From Parus major (lineage: Eukaryota; Chordata; Aves; Passeriformes; Paridae): a DNA stretch of 64,000 bases. This document shows positions 49,076-62,500 of the stretch, one piece after another. A program made the position numbers and the translations under genes. The DNA lies in NCBI RefSeq assembly GCF_001522545.3, contig NC_031774.1, positions 21,184,370 through 21,248,369 of the forward strand, given 5' to 3'. The notes beneath the pieces are model-generated. The model was not told the origin of the DNA and made no database searches. It was given only the letters and a program-made list of their open reading frames with translations. How positions within the stretch are numbered: the stretch's first letter is position 1; each line of letters starts with the position of its first letter.

Positions 49076-51337
49076 AGTGCAAAATGTGGTTTTGAGAAGC
49101 AACGTACTGCGGAGTACCTCACACTTCTTGTAGGCAGGGTATCTTTGGAAGAGAAGTTTCTTTGGCTTTTCAACAACTTAAATTTCTGGAGGTTGTTGTT
49201 TGTATGAACCACCTATTTGAGTAGATTGTTTCTCATCATAATTAGGTAACTTTCAAAGGTAGTGGAAATTTAAATTCTTCTAGTGCTACTTCTCTACGTT
49301 TTAAGGTTTACCTTTATAGGATCTTGACAGCTGAATAAAGGCTTGTCAGCTATGGCATCTTTTATCTGTGCTTCTCTTTACATCTTTTTAACAGAGTAGC
49401 GTCTACTAAATATGATCCTGAAGCCTTCTTTGCCTCTAACAAGCCATGAGAAACTATTTCCAGTACATCTGAGAGGGTTCTACTTTTTAACAGAAATAAT
49501 GGTGTTATTTAGAGTCGGGGATTATGAAAGATTTAGAGCCATTCCTAGCATAGCATGAATATGCTTACAAGCTTCTTGTGGATCTTGGTATACGTGTGGC
49601 TGTGCTTGAACCTGTGAAAGGGGACACCCTGAAGGGTGTTTTCCTCTCTCCCCAAAAAAGCTACTTTAGCAGTTGGTTTGAGTAAGATTGCACACATTCT
49701 TTATTCCAGAGTAGCAAGGAAGAAGGAAGGAAGGGTTTTATGTGGTGATCGTTTGTGTCTTGGATAGCAACAGGTGGTTTAAATGGTCCAGTCCACCTTT
49801 TTTCGTCCTTGGGAGCTGACAGTTTGGGTGACCTGAGTTTTTGACTGTTTCCAGTCATGAGAACAGAAGCATAAGATTCTACTAGAAGATCCAACATTGT
49901 CTCTAATCAATATGATTTTGTTTCTTGCTTAACGTGAACTACTTTGCTAGTTAGCTCAGGTGTCTTCTTATTCTAAACTCTTCCACTTTCTTATCCGTTT
50001 TGAGTGCTGGAGACTTTCACCTGTAATGGTCACATTAGTTTCAGTCAGCATTTACCCTAGACAAGCTGCCTACAGATGTAATGAGGATTGTGAATGTCCT
50101 GCAGTTCCACAGTTCTGCAGCCTCAAGTGAGGAGCAGTGGGCTGGGTGAGATAGGAGCAGTCCTTTCAGCCTCTTTTGTCACTAATGTGTCTTACTTCTG
50201 TGTGTGATGTGACACATGTTATGTGGCTGCTGTGCTCTTACCTAGTCTCAGTAAAACCATGAGGAGCTAGCCATGGAAACTGGTCTATTCTTCTGGCTTG
50301 TCATTGTGCCTGCTGTGCTGGAGTGAAGCTGATGTACATTTGTACACTTGTTTTCTGCTGCATATACATTGAAGGGCCTGAACTTTCATTCTGCAGTTGT
50401 TATCCACCTGATACCTTCACAAGGCCTTGTAAAATTCCCAGTGTGATGCTTTCCATCCTGCTGTTTAGGGGTGTCAGATATGGAAGTCTCTGTACTCCAA
50501 CTTCCCTGCTTTTGAGCAAGTTACACATTAGGTATGAGTTTTGTTGCCACTTCAGCTGTAGAATCTGTAGAATCCTTATTTTCATACCTCTGTGTCCCTG
50601 GAGCTAATGCTACCTTCTCAGCGTACAGCTTGTTTTAATGTTGCTTCTAGCTTAAATGAATAAAATATCACTGGGTGTCTTCCTGCTCAATTTCTGTTCT
50701 GTTTCTGAGCAGTCAGTCTCTTCTGAGAGAGCAAGGTTCTGAATGAGATCTCTTCAAGTCTCACCTCTTTGCTGTTGGATTCCTTTTTCCCAGATAGCCT
50801 GGAGATCTTACAAGTTCTGCTGACATTTGCTTCCCTATGCTTGTGTTGGTGGGGGAGGAAGTGAATACATAGTGTGGGTGGTGGGGAGGCAGACCTTTTC
50901 TGCTCCAAACAAGAAGTTTTGTCAAGCTTTCCTACTTCTGTCTTTCTTGTGTGGTACATGGCACAGTGAGAACTTGGGAAGAGGGAAGATCTTGGAGCTG
51001 TCCTTACACAAAGCAAATGCTTTTCCTGTCCCTAGAGCCATCTTTATACTTCGTCTCCCACAATCTGTTAGTGCACTCTGGGAGCTGAGGTGTAAAACTT
51101 GGGAACATGATACATACAGGAATATCTCCTGAGTCCTAAATGCTGACTGGCCATGACTGATAAATGGATGGTATGAAAGAGGAGGTAGGAGCTCTTTTAT
51201 GTCCCCTGCCTGTGTTAATTAGCAATGGACTCAAATTCTGCAGGGCAGCAAGTTTGGCTCATGGGTTTATGTAGCATACACACACAATATATTTTGTCCA
51301 TGACCACACATTGAAAACTTAAAGGCTTTTTTAGAAC

Positions 51338-51533
51338 TGTTGGGTGGTGTCCCCTCCCATGGGCCCCTGGAGGCAAGAGGTTAAACAAGAGTAGTTTCCT
51401 GGGTCGTTCTGATTTTGGGATTAACTCTGGGGGTTTTGGGAGGGAGTAGATGAAATTAGAATTTAAAAGGGGTCAGTGCAAAACTTATCAGTAAGCTTGA
51501 CTCTGTCACGTGGAGGTCCACATCATGCTATTG
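51338..51533 (+). mobile_element. Probable short solo LTR-like insertion with 6-bp target duplication
   Basis: A ~196 bp segment starting 'tgttgggtggtgtcccctcc' is bracketed by an identical 6-bp direct repeat TAGAAC (51332-51337 and 51534-51539). It contains a TATA-like 'tttaaaagggg' about two thirds along and a 'ctctgtcacgtgg' stretch after it, as in a retroviral LTR. The 5' end is TG, but the 3' end is not the usual CA, so boundary or class may differ. It has no coding content. Confidence 0.45.
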
Positions 51534-52124
51534 TAGAACATAAAGGATCCACAGATCCAAAGAGCTGGAAAATCCCTATTCTATTTTAAAAACAATTTTA
51601 AAAAGCCCTAGCATTTCAGAAACTCTTCTTGTATTTTAGAATTTTTAGCTGTTGAAAGTCACTTAGCAGAAATGTGTCTTAGCAGTTGTCTGTTATACAC
51701 AAGAACTTCTAAAAAGATCTCCAAGAATGGAAACAGCTTGGGGAAGGATTAGATATATTAGCTTTGTGGGCTTTTCAAAGTCTTCACAAAAATTCAGCAA
51801 GGAAGCCAAGCTGCTTTGTATTTCAATAGAAAACCAAGAGGTTAGAAAAACTGTACAGTGTTGTGTAACTTTGTCACATACACTGCAGGGCAGGTGTGTT
51901 TGCTGAAAAATGTATAGATACAAATTTTCTCTTCACATGTAGAATCTGTCTCTTTCTTAGAAGATGAAACATAAAAAGGAGTGACTTGTGTGGGTAGTAA
52001 GTGGGTGCAGAGAATGGGAAGGTGACAGTGCAGGCATATTAGCTGTCTTGAAACACGTTTTAGTATGGCTTGGGCTCTTAAATTAAAGGTTCTGGGAGAG
52101 CCCTTGCAGCTATTGCATCACTTG

Positions 52125-52134
52125 CTAAAAATAG
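52125..52134. promoter_or_regulatory. Isolated perfect MEF2 site
   Basis: CTAAAAATAG matches the MEF2 consensus exactly, about 7 kb upstream of the MEF2 cluster in the same intron. A single site is weak evidence. Confidence 0.25.
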
Positions 52135-54293
52135 CATCTATACTGCATAAGGCAGCCTGTCTGCAGTGTGGATAGTCTTGAGAATTTAGTGCTTCTTATG
52201 AATGATGTTCAGTCATTTTTACTTCTCAGCTAAGCATGTTTTTAATCTAAACTGTGATAGAGAATGAAGCAAAAGGTTTTATTTTCTGAGGGTGGGGTGA
52301 GTTTCAAAATAGCATTGTCCACAGTTCTGTGTGCAGCATGATTCTAAAAATACATTTTTAAGCTTACTGAAATTACAGCTTAAAGGCACTGATAAATATG
52401 TTCTTATATTGTAATTGTCAGGGGAGGGGAAGAAAAAAAACTGCTTTGTGCAGTATGAGGTATTCTGCTCTTCTCATCAATCACTTAAAATTTAGCAGAG
52501 GTTTTTTTTAATGGCAGTTACACAATGCAAGTGAAATATAATGCTAATCTGAATTCTTACTAAAAAAACACCCCACAAACCCCAAATCCCTTCTCTTGAA
52601 AATAGAATATATGTTTTACAGTGCTTTTTTCCCTTCTCTTATTTTGAAATCTTAGTCAAGAATCACCAGCAAAGGAGTGTGTTTGTATTCCAGTGGTGTT
52701 GCTGAACCAGACAGGTCTGCAGCACAGCATTTTATTTTTAGACTCTAGGTTGCCATTTTTATCCTGTAAAAAATATTCATCAGCGTCTGGGTGACAGGCC
52801 ATCAATTTTTTTAAATGTGTTAGACCACGTTTTTCCACTTCTCTCTATTTCTCCTTTTATATCCTGCTATATACATTTCTTTTTTGGGGGGACAGGGAGA
52901 GGGGGAACAAGGGTATGGATTTTAATTCATGCATTAGGTTTTTCAATTCACAGATCTTTAGCGTCACACGGTTCATTCATCTTCTGTGCTCGGCTGCTTA
53001 CGCAGCTTTGCTTATTGTCTGCAGAGGGTGAACTGCTCTGGTGCAAGCAGCAAAAGCATGGGATGGGCAAAACCAGCCTCCTGCCTGACTGGTCACCTCA
53101 GCTGCCCTCTCTGCTTGCCCCAAAATACCTCCATGTGGCTGTGCTGTGGAGAAGTAGTTTCATGTATGGTTTTGGGGTGCTGGTCAGGTATAAAATTACT
53201 TCCTGGATAAGCTATTCAAGGTCTCTTTGCAATAAATGTATATGAGCCAGCTGACTTCTAACAAGAGAAGATGGGAGGTATCTTCTGGTGTGTAATGCTG
53301 AGAATTGTTTAGTGCCTGGCAGGAGGGGCTCAAAGCCACACAGTTGTTGGGTGGTGAGGCAGTAATTCACTAAATGTGAATCTGCAGCACAGATTCTATG
53401 GCAGGAGTGCCACATTGCAGTTGCTTTCTAGGTTGGTGGGCTTCAGAACCTCCATACTGCAGCTGTCCTGTTTATGCACAGAAAACCTGAGGCTTTCTTA
53501 AAGAATTGCTTTGTGTCCTTGAAGAGCCTCTAGGCTGGCAGGGAACTGTTGTCATCAGAGCAACTGGTACAGCTGAGGGCCCCTCCCTTTTTCCCCTGAA
53601 CCCAAACATGGGAATCTTTCTGTAGCAGTGACAGGAGCTTGTTTTTGAGCGGCTCTTTGGTGCTTTTGGTGGTGTTGGAGAAGAGTTGATGCTAATGGGA
53701 GGTGGATGCCAGGAACAACTTGCTGCTGGAGCCAAGTTAGCTTGTAACCCAAGGGGGCCTCACCTCTCAGGGTGATGGGTTTCATTGTGGCCTGGCTGCT
53801 CCCTAAGACTTTACCTGAATCACGTGATCTCAAATGCTCAAAGGGAACGGAGAGAAACAAGAGAAAAGAGTGAATATACTCTGTTAGTAGCTGAAGGTTT
53901 AAGTCATCTCTGTCCTGATTAGTTTTATTTGTAATTTTAAAAGCTTTTGGAGCACTGGTAACCAGGATGGCTTGTTGTGGCAGGGCCAAGCTTATGATAA
54001 GTAATAAAGGTATTCCTAAATGTAAGAGCAATACATTTTTTAGGATGGTTGGTTACTGACACTTTTGGAGTTAGAAGTGGAGATTGAGTATATTGAAACT
54101 GTATCTCCACACATGCTTTAAGGGGGAGAAAATGGATAGGATTTTGATCATATTTGTAGAGACATTGAAAATTGAGATCTTCCTAAGGAAGGTTCTTGGG
54201 TACAGTTGTACCCATTTGTGTACAGAGAGATAACATATTGAGCTTGTGGTGTGACTTGTAACCTCCTTAAATGTGTGTAATTAAAAAAGTTGC

Positions 54294-54357
54294 TTATCAA
54301 AGATAGACTTTATCAGCCCTATTAAAGATACACTTTATCAATCATATATGATGATAA
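54294..54357. promoter_or_regulatory. GATA-motif cluster with 25-bp tandem duplication (HSD17B12 intron 1)
   Basis: Five WGATAR sites occur in 64 bp: TTATCA at 54294, AGATAG at 54301, TTATCA at 54310 and 54335, and TGATAA at 54352. A 17-bp unit (aaagata[g/c]actttatca) is present twice, at 54299 and 54324, a 25-bp period with one mismatch. The layout suggests an intronic GATA-factor element. Confidence 0.4.
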
Positions 54358-55206
54358 TACAACACTTTCTCAGGGTTGGAACTTGTTTTTGCTTCTGCAC
54401 AGCTAAATGGCTGTCCTGATTTATGTCATCCTTCCTTAAATATGGAACATTCTAATTTTTGCGTATCAGAATTTGGAAACCCCAAGGAAGTGGCTTTATG
54501 GAAGAAAATAAAGTGGTAGGTGATATTTCAGAAGAAATTAAGTAGCCTGTGTGTTTGATTTCCTTCATCTATTTTGACAATGATGGTTTTGAAACCACAT
54601 TGTAAATAATTGGTTAAGGATTGGAGACTAGATCCAAAATATCATAAATGATAGTGGTATCTAGATTGAAGGAATGTTACAGGAAGAAGAGGTGAGGCTC
54701 TCTGTTTTCCTTCTCAGGGGCTGTGCTGCAAGGAGGTTTGTTGGGTGAGAGCAAGGCTGGATGAATATATGACTTGAAGGCATTCCTTAGCTTTTTAGGA
54801 GTTTAGAAAACTCCATATGGAGGCACACAGTGGTTCTGGGTGAGCTACTTGGGTCTGGATGGACTTCTCTGCTGAAAGTTGGCAGGCTGTGTTGTGAGAC
54901 TATATTCCTGAGAGTCTCCATAGTCTTTCTGTGCTTCCCAGTTTGTCTATTTTTGGTATATTGTTGATGCAGTGAAATTCTACTCCGTGACTTGCATTTG
55001 AAACTAAGTTTTTAATTCTGGGAGTAGGGAAGGAACATGGTGTTTCTAATATGGGGAATATGGTTAATTTGGTATTTTAAATGTACTTATCTTTTAAGAT
55101 TATATTTGCCATCTGCAAACCTGAAGGGAATTCTGATAGAGGCTCCCATTAAAGTGTTTCCTAAATACCGTATACATTTTGTTATATCCATTAGATTCAT
55201 CTGTTT

Positions 55207-55252
55207 AGTGTGTGTATATATATATATTCACCTGTTTTATATATATAAAATA
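55207..55252. repeat. GT/TA dinucleotide microsatellite
   Basis: A short GT run passes into TA repeats, is interrupted by 'ttcacctgtttt', then TA repeats resume. A frame crossing it encodes low-complexity Tyr/Ile and is not a gene. Confidence 0.8.
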
Positions 55253-58200
55253 TGTAACTTGAATATATAACTTGCAAATCCACAACATCAATTTAAAGGA
55301 CAGAGAGAAAGTTAAGCAAAGTGACCAGTGTCGTTCCTTGCCATGATCAAGAGGTAGTGGAGAAAGCACCAAATCCCAAACTAGCAGATGAGTTTCAAAA
55401 AGAACAGAAGGAGGTGATACTGTCCCATGTAGGATGTAGTTCAGCTGGGTGGCCTCTTGTTAAGTCTGTATTATGTGCTAAAGGTTTACATGGATTTAAA
55501 AAAAAATAAAAAATAATAGCTTAATAGCTTTGTCTCATATGGATTTGTCCAAAATCACCAGCTGTGGTCCACTAAATTGCAAGCTGGAGACAGGAGGAGC
55601 ATCCTGGAGAGATACCATTATACTTGACTTCTCAAAATCTCCTCTCAATACCTCTTGCTGACGACTACCAGAGATCAAGTTTTGGGCTGGCTGGATCTCT
55701 GTTTTGAGCTGGAAGATCTGATCTTGGGATAAAATGGTTATACTGGGAGAAAGCTTGTGTACATTGTGCTTTTTTTTTTTTTTTTCCCTTTGCTTCCAGC
55801 ACAAATGGTTGGATGTGTGCAAAGGCAAAGGAACAGGTGAATGCTAACATGGGGTTTTTTTTCCTAATAACCTGATGCGTTGGATGTTCCAAGCTCATAC
55901 AGAATGATGCATTATGCTTGAAATATACCCAAACCTTCATTTAAAAATTTCTTCAAGACTGTGTTTTGTATAACTGCAAATAGTTCAGATCCTAGTCGTG
56001 AAGCTGTGAAAGGTCAAAGTGTTTCAAAGGTGCAGAGAAAAGGTTGTATTTAGCACTGCACCAATTTCATGCCCACGGTGTGATCTTTAAAAAGCCATTA
56101 CAAGGTGCTGTTGGTTTTTTTCATGCCCCAAATGGAGACTGGTGTCCTCACTGTGAACAGGAGGTGCTTAAGTAAGAAGATTTGAGTTATTGCCAGCAGG
56201 ATAAGGGGTTCAAGAGGGGAACCCCTTCCTAGTTCCAGTGCTTCATGGAACCAGAGTCTCTGCTCTCTTAGGACCACTGTGCATTTGACTTGCATGTTGT
56301 TTTTCTTATGTATCACTAGCTTCACCTAGCCCCTTTCTCATAGAGAGATGAACAAGACACTCTCTGGAAGTCAAATTGTGTGTTGAGATGGTGGGGGAGG
56401 AATGATAATTTCTATGATGCCCTCTGACAACCTGAGGAAGTGTAGCACCATGCAGTCGACAGAATGTATCAAAAACAATAAATAAATTACAGTCAGGCTT
56501 ATTTTGTTTCCCATTTTCTGTCTGATCCATTAAATGGAGGGTAATGAACAGATTCTTGTTGTGAGTTTGTAGCTCTACTTCCACAGTTAGCTCTGGATTG
56601 ACCTGCATTTCAGATCTCCAGCAGGTCAGGTTCCTTACCCTTATTCTGCTTTTCAGAGTCAGAAATAGGGTGGGGTTTTTTTCCTTCTTTGGGGAATAGT
56701 GATTTCCAGTTGGTCACAACCAACCAACTTATATTGTCTTCCCAATCTTAGCCTAAACTTTTCCTTTTCTGGTGATTACCCTACAGGAGCTTATGAAGAG
56801 CAAACAAAATCCTTTTAAACTCATCTCCCAGAACAGCTAACTAAATAATCTTAGCAGCCCTTTTTTTAAAATACTTTTTGCAGCTGTTCCCATTTAAATT
56901 ACTTAATGTATTATTGTTTCTTATTACTATAGGAAGCACCTCAGTGGTTATACATGTTGTCTTTATAGTTGCATCAGAAGGACAATTTACAGACAGTTTT
57001 ATATGCAGACACTGATAGGTTATATCAGATAGAAAGACCAGATACCTTTTTTCCATTCCTTATAATGGTCACCTCACCTCTAAACAAAGTTAGTTTCAAA
57101 TGCTTATCTTGACATGTGGTATCTCTGTGTCACTGTGTAGTAACTGGCAATATTATGTTTTATTCCTGTGTAGTCTGTAGACCCATGTCATTCTTTGCAG
57201 TGTGACACTATGATCCTTTTCAGGAGCTAGGTTGTCTGTGAAGTTCATAGAGCATTTCCTTCTTTGTGTGATGGTCACTAGTAACAGTGCTGAACAGGAT
57301 TTGTGCTGAGATCAGTTCCTGAGGAGTGTAACTAGTCATTTGTTTTTAACCTGATAAAATTCTGGTTTTGGTCTGAGCCATTTTAGCTGCCCCCCCAGTC
57401 AGCCCCTGATGATGTTCTAAGATTCTTATGTTTCACCATATAAAATTATTTTCTTTTGCCTCATAGGTGTGGAGCATTATTCTTGTCTAAACTGATCATA
57501 CCTTTTAGAAGTTTGACACAGTTTGCCTTTTGATTAAAAATGGATCTAGTGCTGCATTTTATACCAGTCTCCACTTTTTGTATGTTCACAATTATTCTGA
57601 CACCTTGCATAGCTTTGACTTGAAATGAAATGCCCACAGCTTGCCAGGATCACTTGTTTATCCTCTTCTACTTGCAAATGTTGGCTCTTTGTTGCCACAT
57701 CGCTAACTGGAAATTATTTTTCTGCTTGCTACTAATACTTGGTGGAAGAGGAAAAACAAATCTCAGATTTATTTTAGTGACTTCTGATGTAAAATCTTCT
57801 TTCAGCATTGCAGGTTCTAAACCCAGAGGCCATTCTGCTGGCTGCTTAGTTTCTTCTCAGAAAAGTGACTTAACTATGCGTGTTTCCAGTGGCAAACACA
57901 CTGAAAGCCCCCAGATGGTGCCAGTCCTGAGCTATCTGATCTTTAAAATGTTCATGTTATATTCACCCCCTCCTAGAGGCAGGAAGAACCAGAAATGGTA
58001 ATTTGAGTGACCTCTATGCATGTGGTTTTTTGGCCTGGTCGTGCTTGCCGTGACTGTCAGCATCTGTCACGTATTTCACAATGATGAACAAACGAGAGGT
58101 TGTTTTTGCTGAATATTAATGCTATGCAGTAACTCTTACTGTAGTGTTTTACAGAGCACAAGGCAGCTGTAGCCTTTGCAAATGCTTAACTCGAACTGGC

Positions 58201-59286
58201 TTGAGCAGGTGATCCAAACAACTTCTTTCTACTGCAGAAAGTTTAATTCAGGGCAATCTTGGTTTCACCTGACATTTTCTGGATCAAAAGGCTTAAAAGC
58301 AGCAAAGGATGGGGTGGGGGCTTCTGAATAGGATAACAGAATTTCCCCCCTTCTCCCAGACTCCCATGTCCATAATGCAGCAGCCCTTGACTGACAGGAA
58401 AAAAAGACCTTGCAGCAAGGGCTGGAGTTTGAGTGCATAAAAGACAACCAGCTTGAACTGGGAGAGCTTCCATAGAGGCAACTGGAACTGGAATTGCTTA
58501 AGCATTGAGTGTGACTTTCATGAATTCTTCAGCATGCTTTCCTTGTAGGAATTTCTAGATTGCTTCTAGTTCTCAAATCTAAAGAATCTTCAGAGTGCGC
58601 TGCCCAAAACCCTTTCTTGCTGTAGTTCTGGGTGAATTGGGAACTTGTCAGTGCTGCGATATTTATAGAATATTTTTCTACCCACAATCCTAGCTCCTAG
58701 ACACAAGCTGTTACCAAGTAAGTGTTTGGTTTTGGGAATTGAACCTTTTTCTGTAGCCTGTCTTTTCAAAGCCTGACCATTAGGTGTTAGCTCCTCTGAG
58801 CAGAAAGAAAACCTTTATATGAAAAAAAAAAAATAATAATAATACTGAATTTCTAGGATTCCAGCTTGGGTACAGATCTTTCTGATGAGACTTCCTATTT
58901 CAGCAGTTAAGTTGAGAATAGATGTGAAGTTTGTCTTATTTTTTGCACAGAGTTTTCTGTTTTTATTTAATAAAAATGCGGGGAGTTGCTGCTGTCTTAT
59001 TAACTTGCAGCCGGCATGCTTATCTTCTTTGTTCTTTGTTAAATATGAGCTGGCATGTGTTAGACTGCGTTAGCGTTCACTCTTTGGGACTTCAGTGGTT
59101 TCTAAATTTGGCATTGCTAAGCCGGTGCCCTGTTTGCTTGAATCAATTGGGGCTGCTATTTTTAGCAACAAAAGGGAATTGAAATAGCAATTTTCTTTCC
59201 ATGTAATGGATCCCCAAGAGGAATACTGATGTAAGCTCTCTGTCATCCTGTATTCTCCCCTTCCCCAAAAGCACTCAGACGAAAGG

Positions 59287-59545
59287 CAGCTGTCATGGTT
59301 TGCGGCTGTATTAATCTTTAATCAATCGAGTGTTTTCTGCATTCAGGTGTTCAGGGAAAAAAAGGGTCACGACTAAGATCTGCCTAGAATAACTAAGCAC
59401 TCATGCATGGTCTGTGCAGCCAGAATTTGTGGATAACGGCAGGGATAGATGGAGCAGCTAAAAATAGTATATGCTTCCAGTGTTTCTCCAGTCTATTTTT
59501 GATGCTTGATTTTGATAAGGTTGATTGGAGTCTTACTAAAAATAG
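59287..59545. promoter_or_regulatory. MEF2/E-box cluster, candidate muscle-type enhancer (HSD17B12 intron 1)
   Basis: Two perfect MEF2 sites CTAAAAATAG lie at 59458-59467 and 59536-59545. A near match CTATTTTTGA (59493-59502) sits between them, and a CAGCTG E-box at 59287-59292. MEF2 plus E-box is the known combination of muscle and neuronal enhancers. Function here is inferred. Confidence 0.4.
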
Positions 59546-62500
59546 CTGTTCCTAGCAAGCTGAGGACAAAAAGTAGAATATTTTTAACCAGCACAGACTA
59601 AAGTACTTTTGTTGGCTAGAGATAATCTAGAAGCTTGGTATTGGTCAAATGCCAGTGATTTATATAAATCTGTAATAAATGAAGCTCTGCTTGATGCCAA
59701 GCAGGGATAGTCTTTTCTCCCCTTGCCAGCTTTTGTTTTCCCCAGGAGCTGTCATATTCTTAATATAGCCTCTGTGTTTCGTAGCAGAAGAATCTCGAGT
59801 CTTCAGTTATTTATGGGCTGTACTTTAAACCTATGCTAAGGTTAGCTGTGCTGTGAAGTTTCTCTCAACTGTATTGCTTTAGCAATACACAGAGGGTCCT
59901 AGTTTCTGCTGATATGTGCTGCAGCTGGATACCGTGCTGTGACAGACCCTCACTCGATTCCAGGTTCAGTCTTGCAGGACAGGGATGGCTCTTCTGTGTG
60001 AATGGAGGATGTTGCAGACAGACTAGCTCTGCAGTGACCATTTTGACAACAAATTTGAACGCTTCTCAGGGGATCAGAGATGTGGCTAAGCTACCCTTCT
60101 TGAAATCTGTTTGCTAGCTTAGTTTTCTGACAGGAAAAGTGTGTAGGTATTCCCAAATTGCTGGACCCACATCTGTCTAGGGAGAATAACATTGCTGGTG
60201 GCCTGAGTTCTCCCTCCTAGGTAATGACATGCATGAGTGCATCTGCAGTACTCAGAAAGATTGCCTGAGAACTCCAGCTTTTCTGAATGAAAACAGGAAA
60301 ATGGCTGAACCAAAATGAATTTGTAGTCTGAAGAGACTAGTAGAGAACATGTCGAATAGTTGCTAGCTTCATTGTGTAGGTAGGCAAAGCACTGCAAGGA
60401 CTATGCCTGGTGCTGTTTGCTAGAGGCAATATGGATAAAAGTATTCTGTGCTTTATCTCCATTAGGCATCCCAAAAGTTCATTTTGCTGTGGAAAACGTG
60501 TGTTTGTATCTGAAGGCAGGCTTGATCTCTTTAAGCTTTTTTTTTCACTGTAGTCTAACCTTGAGTTGGGGAGTCACGAATCTATAATCTTGTTTCAGCG
60601 TGATTGCTCTGCAGAACTGCAGTAGAATTTTCTATGCTTGCTGTTGCTCCCTCTCCCTGTGTCAACACTGGTCCTTGCTCCCGTTGTGAGATGAGATGAT
60701 TTCTACATGCCTGCCTCATGCTTTACTGCACCACTCTTTGCTTTTGTTTTAAGATGTTCTGGCTGCAAGAGAAGCAAGTAAAAATTTTCTCCTTGGGCCC
60801 TGAATACTCTCACTACAGTCACAGAACAGACTGCCAATGGCAGCTGGGTTCTGCTTTTGCCTGGGTCTGGGATGGTAGTCCCTGCTTTATGAGCAAGGAA
60901 TACACCTCAGTTATATCTCTTAGGAGGTGGTGGATGGTTTTTGGTGACTTCTTATTTGGCAGTGGCTGTTTACTTCTTTATTATTGCTTACTTACTTACT
61001 TTATTATTACTTCTTATAATCAGAAAAATATGCGAGCTCCTCACAGAGTTAGTGGCACTTCCTCTCTCATATTTAGCCATGGGTTGTGAGATTTCTGAAG
61101 GATGCAGGTGTTATTGGAAACGTTTGTGTATTTACCCCTATGTAAGGCTTCTGGAGATGTGTCTACATTTTTCTCCCCTAAAGTACCACTTGTCATTTTA
61201 ATCTTCTAGACTGAAGTCACTGTTTGGTTGCATGTGTTCCACAGGCTTGGTCTATATCTTTTTTAATAACAGGAAAGCTGTTCCCTTTTAGTGCAAGATA
61301 ACACCTCACTGACTGGTGAGGTTTTCTAACTTTGTTCGTCAGGGGTTGCCCTGAGTTTGGTACTGGCCAGGAAATGCTGCCAATGCTTATTAACTACATC
61401 ATACTTGTTGTGTATGTGACAAAAGCTATGCATTAGGAGATAAGCTGACTAGGTGGTATTAAGTTGTAGAGAACTAGTGAGTTGTATCAATAACTATTCT
61501 AGTAGTGGAAGCTGTGGTGGGTGCCCCTGTAGCTGTATCTTAAAGAGATCACTGTAAGAGGTCAAATAAGTATAGTTAAACTTCAAGTGGGAATTGAAAA
61601 ATCTGTGGGGGGAGGTATGGGTTTCGTTTTTCATTCTTCTCTTCCCACAACCACATAGGAAGCAAAATTCTGGCACAGCCGTTAGGGCAAAGATGCTATA
61701 CTTTCCTGAGGTAAAGATTCTGGTGATTTAAGGAAATGATTACATGATATATTAAGGATAATACTGTAATAAAAAATTTAACTGTTTGTGATCTTGTGCT
61801 GATGACTTGTATATAGACAATGGTAATGGAAACATCTACAGCCTACATATAGTGTAACCTCCTCCAGCAGTGTGAGCAGATGATGCTCCACACTGCTCTC
61901 ATTGTTTGGAGACCTTGATACTACATTGGCAGTTTCTTTTTGCACCCTATCACTGCATCCAAAGCATGGGAAGGTTCACAGTCATTTATACTGATGTGGT
62001 GTACACTAGTGGCTAGCATGAACAGTGTTTTTAGTTTAGCAGCTTTCCAACTTCTTGCCTACCACTCCAAATGGTGTAGGGTTTGGAATATGACTATTGA
62101 TGCAAAACTGAAATGAAAACCAGAACTAGAAGATGATACATACATCTGTCACTGATTATAACAATGATTATGCCATGCTTACCCAAAATATAATTTCCTA
62201 GAAGAGCAAGAGATGTTTCTTTCAGTGGACTTGCTAGGGCCAGGCTTTGTGGACTCTCAGAACAGGGGTTTTTAGACAGGCTGTTTTGGAACTTAAAAAA
62301 GATGATGTATATGTATGTCAGCTCTTTAGTTACGCATATACTAATTTCAAAGAAAGTTCTTGAGATGGGAGTCTGTTCCAGGTGAGGACTAATTATTTTG
62401 TGAAATACCATGTATCCAGAGCTGCTGAAGACTGGCCAGTGGGAACTTCCCAGGGTAGAACATCTCCAGCCCAATGCGAGTGCATGTATTGATTTATTAG

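Noticed and set aside
52817..53245. 142-codon + strand frame
   Set aside because: Begins at a non-ATG codon (TTA GAC region; first codon TTG), Ser/Leu-rich without a motif, intronic.
53555..54031. 158-codon minus-strand frame with a hydrophobic start
   Set aside because: It lacks an ATG at its start (TTG), matches no family I know, and lies within an intron. A chance frame is the simplest explanation.
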